NCBI GenBank assembly: GCA_015228935.1
Contig: JADGCO010000002.1
Span: 35,741 to 99,740, forward strand
Reading direction: 5' to 3'
Source of the DNA: Magnetococcales bacterium
GTDB lineage: Bacteria > Pseudomonadota > Magnetococcia > Magnetococcales > DC0425bin3
DNA length: 64,000 nucleotides
Position 1 is the first letter of the stretch. Every line of letters starts with the position of its first letter. Below the pieces are notes generated by a model that saw only the letters and a list, made by a program, of their open reading frames with translations, had not been told where the DNA came from and searched no databases. Shown in pieces: positions 49,683 to 58,538 of this stretch. The position numbers and the translations under genes are program-made.

Positions 49683-51914
49683 ATGACGACACGCAATGAA
49701 GAAACCAACGCCAACCTTCACCCCTCCCATCTGATCGACCAGGTGGTCTTTGGCGACTGTCGGGATCCATTCGCCTTTCTGGGCATGCATTCAGCAGGAG
49801 AAGGCACCCTGACCGTGCGCTCCTTTCTGCCCGGCGCACACCACGTCTTCCTGGTCAACCAGGAAACCAACGCCGTCGTCGGCGAGATGAAACGCATCCA
49901 TGACTGGGGCTTCTTTGCACTGGAAATCAAAAACCAGAAAAAACGTTTCCCCTATATTTTGCGCGCCGAGTTCGGCCATGGACCCGTTGACCTGCATGAT
50001 CCATACCGGTTGTGGCCCGTCCTGGGCGACATGGACAACTATCTTTTCGGAGAGGGAAACCATTGGCGCATCTATGATCGCCTGGGTGCCCATCCACAAA
50101 TCATCGATGGCGTCGAAGGGGTTCTCTTCGCGGTCTGGGCACCCAATGCCCTGCGTGTCAGCGTGGTCGGTCCCTTCAATAGTTGGGATGGACGTCGGCA
50201 CCCCATGCGGTTGCGGGTCGAAAGTGGCATCTGGGAGTTGTTCCTCCCCATGGTGCGCCCCGGCGACCTCTACAAATATGAAGTCAAAGGCTCCAACGGC
50301 GGTCTGGTCCCCCTCAAAGCGGATCCCTACGGACGGGCCTGCGAACCCTCCCCGGGCAATGCCTCCATCGTCATTGCCAACAGCGACTACAAGTGGAATG
50401 ACAGTCAATGGTTGGAACATCGTGCCAAACATGACTTCTATCACACCCCCATGTCCATCTATGAAGTCCACATCGGCTCGTGGAAACGCAAACCCGAAGA
50501 GGGACATCGCTGGTTGAACTATCGGGAACTGGCTGAAGAGCTGGTCCCCTACGTCAAGGAAATGGGCTTCACCCACATCGAAATGATGCCCATCTCCGAA
50601 TTTCCCTACGACCCTTCCTGGGGCTATCAACCGGTCGGCCTGTTTGCCCCGACCAACCGCTTCGGCTCCCCGGATGACCTGCGCCACTTCGTGGATCGGT
50701 TTCATCAGGCCGGGATCGGTGTCCTGATGGACTGGGTCCCTGGCCACTTCCCGACCGACGCCTTTGGTCTGGGCCGCTTCGATGGCACCTGCCTCTACGA
50801 ACACGATGATCCCCGCCTCGGCTATCATCCCGACTGGAATACCCTGATCTACAACTATGGCCGCAATGAGGTCTCCAATTATCTCATCGCCAATGCCCTG
50901 TACTGGATCGAACAGTTCCATATCGACGGCCTGCGGGTGGATGCCGTGGCCTCCATGCTCTACCAGGATTACAGCCGTCAGGCCGGACAATGGCTCGCCA
51001 ACCGCTACGGCGGCAACGAAAATCTGGAAGCCGTCGAATTCCTCAAACGACTCAATCGCCTCGTCTATCAGCAAGGGGCGGGTGCCATCACCATCGCCGA
51101 GGAGTCCACATCCTGGCCCATGGTCTCCAGACCGGTCGATTCCGGCGGCCTCGGTTTCGGCTTCAAGTGGAACATGGGATGGATGAACGATACCCTCTCC
51201 TACATGCACAAAGATGCCATCTACCGCCGCTACCACCACAACAAACTCACCTTCGGCATGCTGTACAATTACCACGAAAACTTCATCCTGCCGCTCTCCC
51301 ATGATGAGGTTGTCCACGGCAAATGTTCCCTCCTGGACCAGATGCCCGGCGATGCCTGGCAAAAATTTGCCAACCTGCGGGTCTATTACACCTTCATGTA
51401 TTGCTACCCCGGGAAAAAACTCCTGTTCATGGGCGGCGAATTTGCCCAGGGCAGAGAGTGGACACATGAATACAGCCTCGATTGGCATCTGCTCGAACAT
51501 GTCCCCTATCACCAGGGTGTCTGGCGTCTGGTGCGGGATTTGAATCGCCTCTACACCTCGTTGCCGGCCCTGCACCATATGGATCATGAACCGGGTGGCT
51601 TCGAGTGGATTGATTGTCACGATCACGACCAGAGCGTCATCTCCTGGCTGCGTCGCGGCATGAACGGTGAGGAAGCCGTCATCATCTGCAACTTCACCCC
51701 GGTTCCCCGACATAACTATCGCATCGGGGTCCCCAGAATGGGTACCTACTGCGAACGTCTCAACAGCGATGCCGCCGAGTATTGTGGTGGCAGCATCGGC
51801 AATATGGGCAGTGCCGTGGCCGAAGAAGTCCCTTTCCATGGCAAACCCTGCTCGCTCTCCATTACCATTCCCCCCCTGGGAGGTCTGGTCCTGATTCGGG
51901 ATGAAGGTCCCTGA
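49683..51914 (+). CDS. glgB: 1,4-alpha-glucan branching enzyme
   Basis: Introduces alpha-1,6 branches into glycogen. The 743-residue length and order match: N-terminal CBM48-like regions (about 10-250), GH13 catalytic domain with YEVHIGSWKR, catalytic Asp in IDGLRVDAVASMLY, Glu in IAEEST, and Asp in LSHDEVVHGK, then the C-terminal all-beta domain. ACAGGGAGAT precedes the ATG. It is a single gene here; other glycogen genes are not in the window. Confidence 0.97.
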   Translation: MTTRNEETNANLHPSHLIDQVVFGDCRDPFAFLGMHSAGEGTLTVRSFLPGAHHVFLVNQETNAVVGEMKRIHDWGFFALEIKNQKKRFPYILRAEFGHGPVDLHDPYRLWPVLGDMDNYLFGEGNHWRIYDRLGAHPQIIDGVEGVLFAVWAPNALRVSVVGPFNSWDGRRHPMRLRVESGIWELFLPMVRPGDLYKYEVKGSNGGLVPLKADPYGRACEPSPGNASIVIANSDYKWNDSQWLEHRAKHDFYHTPMSIYEVHIGSWKRKPEEGHRWLNYRELAEELVPYVKEMGFTHIEMMPISEFPYDPSWGYQPVGLFAPTNRFGSPDDLRHFVDRFHQAGIGVLMDWVPGHFPTDAFGLGRFDGTCLYEHDDPRLGYHPDWNTLIYNYGRNEVSNYLIANALYWIEQFHIDGLRVDAVASMLYQDYSRQAGQWLANRYGGNENLEAVEFLKRLNRLVYQQGAGAITIAEESTSWPMVSRPVDSGGLGFGFKWNMGWMNDTLSYMHKDAIYRRYHHNKLTFGMLYNYHENFILPLSHDEVVHGKCSLLDQMPGDAWQKFANLRVYYTFMYCYPGKKLLFMGGEFAQGREWTHEYSLDWHLLEHVPYHQGVWRLVRDLNRLYTSLPALHHMDHEPGGFEWIDCHDHDQSVISWLRRGMNGEEAVIICNFTPVPRHNYRIGVPRMGTYCERLNSDAAEYCGGSIGNMGSAVAEEVPFHGKPCSLSITIPPLGGLVLIRDEGP

Positions 51915-51945
51915 AGACGTAGCCGTTCTGAAAAAACCCACCTGG

Positions 51946-51992
51946 CCCGAGGCCGGTCCCGATTCCCGATCAGGAATCGGACCGGCTTCGGG
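51946..51992. terminator. Strong stem-loop after glgB
   Basis: CCGAGGCCGGTCCCGATTCC (51947-51966) pairs with GGAATCGGACCGGCTTCGGG (51973-51992) with one bulge and one G-T type mismatch, around a six-base loop. No immediate T-run follows, so it may stabilise the glgB transcript or act as a weak terminator. Confidence 0.65.
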
Positions 51993-52036
51993 TCGGTGAG
52001 TGTGGCTCAATTTGTTTTTGATCCGTAGGTGTTCTG

Positions 52037-52507
52037 GTGCATGACCAACTGGCCCAGGCCATCCGGGAGGCCGTCCATGAGTTTTTCCTGGCCTTCCTCT
52101 CCCTGGAAGTCCAACCGGGACCGACATTTCGCAAACCGGCTTTTGAGTTTTATACGCCACCGCAGGCCGATGTCACCGGTGTTGTGCGTCTCAGTGGTGC
52201 CTTGAACGGGGGAGTTCATCTCTCCGCCCCCATGCATGTGGCCCTGGCCATGAGCAGCTCTTTTGCCGGCGAACCCATCGAAAACATGACCGACGAGGCC
52301 AAGGATGCCTTCGGCGAATTGACCAATCTGGTGGCCGGAGGTCTCCAATCCCGCCTCGCCGATACCCTGGGAGAAATCACCCTGACACCACCCCTGGTGG
52401 TCTTCGGTGATCAATATATCATGCCCGTCAAGGTCAATTTTTCCTCCGTAAAAACCTATTTTCGCATCGATGACGGACCCTTTTTTGTCGAGTGTTTTTT
52501 CATTTGA
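52037..52507 (+). CDS. CheX/CheC-like chemotaxis phosphatase family protein
   Basis: A 156-residue protein with the CheX/CheC pattern: FGELTNLVAGGLQSRL, containing the ExxN phosphatase motif, preceded by a beta-rich dimerisation half (GVVRLSGALNGGVHLSAP). These proteins dephosphorylate CheY-type receivers. GTG start with TAGGTG upstream. It could act on the stand-alone receiver at 19240 or on a chemotaxis CheY elsewhere. Confidence 0.75.
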   Translation: MHDQLAQAIREAVHEFFLAFLSLEVQPGPTFRKPAFEFYTPPQADVTGVVRLSGALNGGVHLSAPMHVALAMSSSFAGEPIENMTDEAKDAFGELTNLVAGGLQSRLADTLGEITLTPPLVVFGDQYIMPVKVNFSSVKTYFRIDDGPFFVECFFI

Positions 52508-52533
52508 ATCAATAAAATTTAAAGGAGCCAGCC

Positions 52534-52589
52534 CCTGGACCCCATTTTCAAAAATCCCCTGCCCATGGTCGAAAGGATGATCATGGCCG
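52534..52589. repeat. Short dispersed repeat, copy B
   Basis: Similar to 40427-40481: CCTGGACCC, then CCCCTGCCCATGG, then CGAAA and GGCCG in the same order and spacing. It lies between the CheX-like and FlhB-C-like genes. Confidence 0.6.
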
Positions 52590-52599
52590 CATTTTCAGA

Positions 52600-52893
52600 C
52601 TATTTGGCATGCAGGCTTTTATTGATCCGATAAACATAGGCCAGAACTTCGGCAACGGCCTTGTACAGCTCTCTGGGCACGGCCTCGCCCAGATTGACCT
52701 TGCCCAACAATCCAACCAGATCAGGATCTTCCATGAGGGGAACCCCGGCCTCCCTGGCCCGTTCCATGATCACTTCAGCGATGCGTCCCTTGCCGGAAGC
52801 CGTGACACGCGGTGCCGGATCCTGACTCTTCTGATAACGCAGAGCCACGGCCTGTTTCATGGTGTACCGGGTGTTGGAGTCGCCGTCAGTCAC
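52600..52893 (-). CDS. FlhB C-terminal-domain-like protein (YlqH/FhlB type)
   Basis: A 97-residue protein matching the cytosolic C-terminal part of the flagellar export switch FlhB: AVALRYQKSQDPAPRVTASG, IAEVIMERAREAGVPLMEDP and ELYKAVAEVLAYVYRI. It has no membrane part and no NPTH autocleavage motif; the family (FhlB/YlqH) can partly stand in for the FlhB C-terminus. GTG start. It is apart from the flagellar block by 4 kb. Confidence 0.82.
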   Translation of the reverse strand: MTDGDSNTRYTMKQAVALRYQKSQDPAPRVTASGKGRIAEVIMERAREAGVPLMEDPDLVGLLGKVNLGEAVPRELYKAVAEVLAYVYRINKSLHAK

Positions 52894-52949
52894 AATGCCT
52901 GATCTCCCGCATGAAATAATCTTGCTTCGAGCCGTGCCGCAATTTATAC

Positions 52950-54614
52950 ATGAACGCCATGCACCTGCCCATCAAATACCAACTGCTTGAGTATCAAATT
53001 GAGCGTGTCCTTGGTCAAGGCGGATTCGGTATCACCTACCTTGCCCACGATACCAATCTTGATCAAAAGTCGGCCATCAAGGAATTTTTTCCAAGATTCA
53101 TTGTCACCCGCCAGGATCATGCTCGCGTGGTCGTGAATTCGATTCATCCCCCGCAAAAAAATTCCAAACGGGGCCTGGAACATTTCATGGATGTGCTGTT
53201 TCCCGGATCCCCCCATGGAGACCATCCCAATCAGCCCCAAACAGATATCAACAAGGATTCCTCCGACATTAAAATGTTCAAAACAGGCATGAACCGTTTT
53301 TTGCAGGAGGCAAAAACTCTTGGAAAATTTAATAATTTGAATATTGTGAGAGTCAAAAGATTTTTCAAGGCAAACGGCACGGCCTACATGGTCATGGATT
53401 ATGAAGAGGGCGAAACACTGGATATTTTTCTGAAAAAACAGACCAAAAATATTTTAAAGAAAGGATTGATGAACGAGGAAAACCTGTTCATTTTTCTGCG
53501 TCACGTTTGTGATGGTCTGGCTCATGTTCACAAGGCAGGGGTGATTCATCGTGATATCAAGCCAGGTAACATATTAATACGTCCCAATGGCGTTCCTGTA
53601 TTGATTGATTTTGGCGCAGCCCGACAAACCATGATGGCTCACGGCCAAAAATTGACGACCATGGGAACACCGGCTTATTCCCCACCCGAACAGTTTGCAG
53701 CCGATGGCGAGCAGGGTCCATGGTCCGATATTTTTTCGCTGGCTTCCGTCCTGTATTTGATTGTCACCGGTCAACGTCCCATCAACGCCCAACAAAGAAA
53801 TTGTGCCATCATCGAAAATCGACCGGACCCTTTACTGTCCGCCTCATCCCTGGCCAGGGGGAGTTATCCTGCACGACTTTTGGAAGCCATTGACTGGGGA
53901 TTGAAACTGGACAAAACACAACGTCCGCAAAATCTCGAACAATGGCTGACAAAAATGCGCATGGTGTCCAATACCCCCACCGTGCAACATCATGAAGCTC
54001 AACCTGAAAGCAAATCGTTCCCAGACAAGGTTCGCGATGAACTGTCCAAAATACGGACCTGCCTGCTCCCCTCCCTGCTTGCCATGACCTTTGGTGTCAC
54101 TTTGTTTGCATCGGGGGAACGTTTACTGCTCCATCGACCCGTGAACAAAACCGGTACAATTTCACCGGCTCCCATGTCTGTTCCAGAAGAAAAATCATTT
54201 ATTCCAGACAGTTCTGTCACAACCCAGGCATCAAACAAACCGCCGATCCCGAACAAATCCAGGGAGCAATTGCCCCCAACAAGACAAATTTCCACAAAAG
54301 ATGATGATAAAATACCCACAATTCAGGACAATAAAAACAACCCCGACACGGTACCTGCAACCCCACCTCAGACAGCAACCTCACCAACAATCCAATCAGA
54401 AGACCAATATCGTCTTACGATCAAAACGACCCCACCCAAAGCCACCATCCGTATTTTAAACATCAAACCAAAATATGAACCGGGAATGCTTCTGCCATCT
54501 GATTCTTATCATATATCGGTTGCGAAAGAAGGATACCAGACTCGGACAGAATGGATTAAAATCGAAAACTCCGATCTGGAAATAACGATCAATCTTGAGC
54601 AGATCGTCAAATAA
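52950..54614 (+). CDS. Membrane Ser/Thr protein kinase with C-terminal PEGA domain
   Basis: A 554-residue Hanks-type kinase. Glycine loop LGQGGFGITYLA (21-32), Lys44 (SAIKEF), HRDIKPGN (200-207), DFGAAR (220-225) and TPAYSPPEQ are intact, with an insert between the glycine-loop lobe and helix C (about 50-112). A single membrane helix (371-388) is followed by a Pro/Thr/Ser-rich linker and an extracytoplasmic PEGA domain (about 488-553). It converges on an FHA-domain gene, a likely phosphothreonine-binding partner. Confidence 0.9.
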   Translation: MNAMHLPIKYQLLEYQIERVLGQGGFGITYLAHDTNLDQKSAIKEFFPRFIVTRQDHARVVVNSIHPPQKNSKRGLEHFMDVLFPGSPHGDHPNQPQTDINKDSSDIKMFKTGMNRFLQEAKTLGKFNNLNIVRVKRFFKANGTAYMVMDYEEGETLDIFLKKQTKNILKKGLMNEENLFIFLRHVCDGLAHVHKAGVIHRDIKPGNILIRPNGVPVLIDFGAARQTMMAHGQKLTTMGTPAYSPPEQFAADGEQGPWSDIFSLASVLYLIVTGQRPINAQQRNCAIIENRPDPLLSASSLARGSYPARLLEAIDWGLKLDKTQRPQNLEQWLTKMRMVSNTPTVQHHEAQPESKSFPDKVRDELSKIRTCLLPSLLAMTFGVTLFASGERLLLHRPVNKTGTISPAPMSVPEEKSFIPDSSVTTQASNKPPIPNKSREQLPPTRQISTKDDDKIPTIQDNKNNPDTVPATPPQTATSPTIQSEDQYRLTIKTTPPKATIRILNIKPKYEPGMLLPSDSYHISVAKEGYQTRTEWIKIENSDLEITINLEQIVK

Positions 54615-54650
54615 AATGACGGACATGCATGTCGTAGACCCGTTTTCAGA

Positions 54651-55289
54651 CTAGATTTCAGCATTGAAAATATCGTAAAGGGCTTGTGAACTCATCAAAT
54701 AAAATTTGTAGCGGCCAAGCTTTAACAAATCCCCGTTTTTAAGCACACTTTCACTGTTGCTACTCAACAAAACACCATTTATATATATTTTATTTTTGGC
54801 ACCACGATCCTTGATAAAACAATCTTTATGAACGACACGTATCTCTGCGTGTTTCTTGGAAATAGCGTAATCCGGAATGACGATATCACTATCAGAATCG
54901 CGACCGATTGTTAATTTTTCTATACCGGTTCCGAAAGTATCCTGTTTTTTGATCAGGGGATAGAGTGCCCATTCAAGCATGACTTGTTCTTCCTGGTCGG
55001 ATCGGGCAGCAATTTTTTCTTCTTCGAAAAATTTCGTCATTTCCTGGTGGGTCAAGGTGAACAAATTGCCTTTGACCACGGAAGATCCGACCAGGAATGG
55101 CATGGGAATCATGCGGATAAACGCATCTTTTTCATGTTTGTTGGCCCAGGAAGCCAACAGCGAAAACTCGACCCGCCCCGAACCCAACATGGCCTTCCGA
55201 ATATCCAGGGCCACAGGTTCATGGACATTCTTTTCTTTGCCCTGGGATTGAACGTGTTGAAAATATTTTGCAAAAAAACCACCAGCCAT
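54651..55289 (-). CDS. FHA-domain protein
   Basis: A 212-residue protein with a C-terminal FHA domain (about 122-205): IGRDSDSDIVIPDYAISKKHAEI carries Arg130, Ser144 and His147, the phosphothreonine-binding set. The N-terminal ~115 residues match nothing recognised. It is convergent with the Ser/Thr kinase gene, 36 bp apart, so it is a natural candidate for kinase signalling output. Confidence 0.88.
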   Translation of the reverse strand: MAGGFFAKYFQHVQSQGKEKNVHEPVALDIRKAMLGSGRVEFSLLASWANKHEKDAFIRMIPMPFLVGSSVVKGNLFTLTHQEMTKFFEEEKIAARSDQEEQVMLEWALYPLIKKQDTFGTGIEKLTIGRDSDSDIVIPDYAISKKHAEIRVVHKDCFIKDRGAKNKIYINGVLLSSNSESVLKNGDLLKLGRYKFYLMSSQALYDIFNAEI

Positions 55290-55613
55290 CGGGTCTCCTC
55301 CGGGCGTGCCTGCTGATCGAAGCCTGTTTCAAAATCCCGGCACGGAAAAATCTGGAACCATTGCTCCCTGCCTTGATTCTACCTGGTGGACCGACGACCA
55401 TCCAGACCTGAATAAGAAACTGTCCAAAAACAAGTTGAACATTTCAACCGCTCGGACAATTCGAGTTATTCATGGACACATCCTGCACAGGGAAGCAACC
55501 CATCCATTACAGACCAGGAGTGGTCCACCAAACCGGCATCCAACGAATCTCTTTTCCCCTGTATCCTGGCGATGAGATGGCGGACAGATGATCGAATCCT
55601 TCGATACCATTCG
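55290..55613. other. Intergenic region, nothing recognised
   Basis: About 325 bp upstream of the FHA gene and downstream of the Rpn-type gene. Open frames are short and unlike known proteins. Confidence 0.5.
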
Positions 55614-56648
55614 TCAAGAAACATGCGTTCCGTCACCTGTCTCGTCAGCGAAAACATCCTGCAACGAATTGGAGTTCAATGCACGATCCGTCCACATTTC
55701 AAGGGTCTCCAGATTGGCGGCACGAACCTTCGGCTCAACCCAAACGGGCAGGTTGGAAAAATGATGGCGCAGAATTCGGAGCAAAATGGCAGCCCCACCT
55801 TCCTTGATTCCTTCCTTGATTCCTTCCTCGATTCCTTCCTTGATTCCTTTCTCGCGCCCTCCCTGCTCCCACTCTTTGACCCAACCTTCAACGGTTTCTG
55901 CCAACATGAGACGAACCTCCTTCAGATCATTCATTTCCGGAATGGATTCCGGAATACCGGGATTTTTTTTCGCCAGTCTCGGCAAAAGGATTTGACCCAA
56001 CCAACTGGCAATTGTCCGACGTAATTCTCTTTGTTCCGAACCCCTCAGCCACAGGTCCAACTCCTGGACCACTTGTCGAACGTCGGCAAGAGTGCGGCTT
56101 TTTTCCAACCTGAACAGTGCTGCAACCACATTGTGCATTGAACTCAATACATCATTTTGGTAGTGATGCGCATCGACCAGCAGGTAACGCATATGCGGGC
56201 GACAAGCCTCCAGACCAGGGGGATAATCATCGATCAGGTCAGCCACATCCATGGATGCCGTCCACCGCCGCCGCCCATTATACAACACAATAGGAACAAC
56301 AGGTGGAAATTTTTGGCCTGCCGGAATTTTTCCGGACTGGCGCAGATCCTGGTAAAGCAGCTTTGTATACAGGTCAGTTCGCAAGGCCATGATATCATCA
56401 ACCGTGGATTGCGGCTCCAGAATCAAATAGATATACAACCATCGGTCCATTTTCTGCCAGCGGACTTTCCAGACTAAGTCGTTGATTCTCTTTTGAAAAT
56501 TATCGCTGACATACACCGGATTGACTTTTTCCAAGGTGGAAAAGTCCAATCCGGCAACCCAATCCTGTTTGATAAAACCATCCATGAGGTCCTGGACCAT
56601 CCTGGAACAAGAAAACAACTTTATGTAACCAAGATCATGCACATTCAT
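55614..56648 (-). CDS. Rpn/YhgA-like PD-(D/E)XK nuclease family protein with DUF4351 tail
   Basis: A 344-residue protein related to transposase-derived Rpn proteins that promote recombination. The N-terminal fold shows INDLVWKVRW, then YLILEPQSTVDDIMALR with the D...ExQ core. The C-terminal part has (KEGI)n-type repeats (about 276-292; four 12-bp units at 55800-55850) and the DUF4351-like block ending near SLQDVFADE. That last block is shared with the gene at 3896. It lies alone between the FHA gene and the flagellar block. Confidence 0.8.
   Translation of the reverse strand: MNVHDLGYIKLFSCSRMVQDLMDGFIKQDWVAGLDFSTLEKVNPVYVSDNFQKRINDLVWKVRWQKMDRWLYIYLILEPQSTVDDIMALRTDLYTKLLYQDLRQSGKIPAGQKFPPVVPIVLYNGRRRWTASMDVADLIDDYPPGLEACRPHMRYLLVDAHHYQNDVLSSMHNVVAALFRLEKSRTLADVRQVVQELDLWLRGSEQRELRRTIASWLGQILLPRLAKKNPGIPESIPEMNDLKEVRLMLAETVEGWVKEWEQGGREKGIKEGIEEGIKEGIKEGGAAILLRILRHHFSNLPVWVEPKVRAANLETLEMWTDRALNSNSLQDVFADETGDGTHVS
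55800..55850 (-). repeat. 12-bp tandem repeat, about 4 units, in coding sequence
   Basis: Units of the form CCTTGATTCCTT (plus-strand reading) encode repeated KEGI/EEGI on the minus strand. Length change would keep the reading frame. Confidence 0.85.
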
Positions 56649-56721
56649 GGGATATTATTGCTCCGGAAAAGTTGCCGTGCAGGCCAGGCGCAAGTGACCA
56701 AAACCATGACGCCATTTCATA

Positions 56722-57876
56722 TCAAGCATTTGCAGAAAAACCGCCACCAAGGCCAATGGCTTCCAACCGACTGCTGCGCATGACCGCCCCGGATTGACAG
56801 GAGAGATCGAGAGAACTCAAGGGCAACCCGGCCTCCTGGATGGCTGCACGCAACTCGGCAATACGACTGCGCAAGGCAACGAGGGTGGCATCTTCTTCGG
56901 CAGCAACGCTGATGCCCAGCAGACCATCCCCCAGCACGACACGGGATTGGACCGCACCCAGACGGGTCAGGTTCAGGGAAAGAAATACTGAATGAAGGGT
57001 ACGTCCTTTTTTGCCTTTCTGGTCTTGTTTTTCTTTTTCCCGTCGCCAGATGGCTTCTCCCAATCCCCCCTCGTTCAACCAGAATACCCGATAGCCGAGA
57101 AACATTTGTTCTGCGGTCGATGGGACCACCCGGGGCAAAATATTTTGCATGGACAAAAGATCCCCCAGACGGTTCAGGGCATTGGGCAGCGATGCAGATT
57201 CACTGCCACTTTCCGGGGATTTTCCTGCCGCTGTCGGATCAGGAGCCAAACGCAGGGCACCCGCTGCCTCACGCAAGGCACGCACGGCAGCAGTCACCTC
57301 TTCCCGGGAGGCTCCCTCCAGAAGCCGGGCCAGGCCGGTTGTGTCACCACGAATCAGGGCATCGGCGGAGAGATTGGGCAGATTGTCCCGCAGGATACCA
57401 ACCAGGTCGGCAGACCGGTTGCCCGACTGGGATGTTGACTGCAACGATAAAAACAGGGGAGTTCCCTTGCCCAGGGAGAGGAGTGTCCCACCCTTATCCG
57501 GTTCCTGGCCAGCGATGGTCGCCATCAATCTGGCAAATAGATCCGGTACCCGGACCAGACTCTGTTGCAGATTGTCGGCCAGATTGGCCGCCACCCGCGA
57601 CTCACTGCCCGCAATGCGCACCGCCAGTTCCGGCAACAGGCGCACCACTTCCAGGCGAATTTTTTCTCCTTCCGTCAATCCCTGGCCACCGGTAAAAGCC
57701 AGACCACTGCCATCGGGAAAGCGGAAGATGCCCTCCCCGCTCCCTTTGACCTGGCTGATACGGCCCTCCAGAATGTCCCCTGGCGTCAGGGAAGGTAACT
57801 GTCCGGCATTATTGCGGCTGCCAGGAGCCGGATCGCCGGGCGGTGGCAAAACCTTGCCGGAAATGATCATGGCCAT
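56722..57876 (-). CDS. FliK-like flagellar hook-length control protein
   Basis: A 384-residue protein with a variable, Gly/Ser-rich middle and a C-terminal ~100-residue domain (VFLSLNLTRLGAVQSRVVLG, then LVALRSRIAELRAAIQEAG) resembling the FliK C-terminal domain that signals the export-specificity switch. Position at the end of the flhA-flhF-flhG-fliA-DUF2802 run supports a flagellar role. N-terminal FliK homology is weak, so the name is tentative. Confidence 0.65.
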   Translation of the reverse strand: MAMIISGKVLPPPGDPAPGSRNNAGQLPSLTPGDILEGRISQVKGSGEGIFRFPDGSGLAFTGGQGLTEGEKIRLEVVRLLPELAVRIAGSESRVAANLADNLQQSLVRVPDLFARLMATIAGQEPDKGGTLLSLGKGTPLFLSLQSTSQSGNRSADLVGILRDNLPNLSADALIRGDTTGLARLLEGASREEVTAAVRALREAAGALRLAPDPTAAGKSPESGSESASLPNALNRLGDLLSMQNILPRVVPSTAEQMFLGYRVFWLNEGGLGEAIWRREKEKQDQKGKKGRTLHSVFLSLNLTRLGAVQSRVVLGDGLLGISVAAEEDATLVALRSRIAELRAAIQEAGLPLSSLDLSCQSGAVMRSSRLEAIGLGGGFSANA

Positions 57877-57931
57877 GCTCGATCTCGCGCTGCCGGGTCC
57901 CGGGTAAAACCCAAAATAATCTTCTGGAAAA

Positions 57932-58438
57932 TCAAATCTGCTGGCCTGCCCGGTCAGGATTGGACAGACGTTTGAGCAGACTGACCTCTTCCACGGTCAA
58001 GCCCGTCTCCTCGATCACCCGCTCCTCGTCCACGCCATTGGTCAGGAGGAGTTTGGCTTCCCGGTAGGCATCGCGCTTGCCGGCTCCATTGCGTACTTCG
58101 GTGCTGGAAGTGTTGTTGGAAGAGGGAGAGGAACGTTGCATGAACTGCATTTCCCGACGAATTTCATCCAGTTCACCACCAAACTGCTTGGACAGTCCGG
58201 TCATTTCCTGCAACAGCTTATCTTCCATGGCCCCCAGCTCCTGGAGGATTGGTTCCACGATTCCGTCCGCAACTTTTTGCGGATCCAGGGCGGGTTCGGC
58301 GTCCGTCACCACCGGTGAACTCCGTTCGGCAGAGGATTTGATCTCCTCGCGCAGGCGGCGGATCTGAAGAAATATAAAGCCGATGCCCATGTACAGGAGC
58401 ATGAGACACAAGACAACGATCAGATTCCAGAGGGTCAT
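57932..58438 (-). CDS. DUF2802 membrane protein of the flagellar cluster
   Basis: A 168-residue protein with one N-terminal helix (MTLWNLIVVLCLMLLYMGIG), a coiled-coil middle and a C-terminal DUF2802 block (YREAKLLLTNGVDEERVIEE, then TGLTVEEVSLLKRL), which looks like a small helix-turn-helix. The family is usually found beside fliA and motor genes. The start is placed at ATG 58438, since the in-frame upstream extension is not hydrophobic. Confidence 0.78.
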   Translation of the reverse strand: MTLWNLIVVLCLMLLYMGIGFIFLQIRRLREEIKSSAERSSPVVTDAEPALDPQKVADGIVEPILQELGAMEDKLLQEMTGLSKQFGGELDEIRREMQFMQRSSPSSNNTSSTEVRNGAGKRDAYREAKLLLTNGVDEERVIEETGLTVEEVSLLKRLSNPDRAGQQI

Positions 58439-58538
58439 GGCGCACCCGTTCCATCCTTGGGACGCGATTCCCAAACCCTGTCAATCGCGTCGATCAAACC
58501 TGTCATTCCATTTCCCGACACCCCGGTACGTTTTCACA

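Noticed and set aside
49791..52160. A 789-codon open frame on the minus strand opposite glgB
   Set aside because: It is a GC-driven antisense shadow of glgB, whose catalytic motifs are all on the plus strand; the antisense product resembles nothing.
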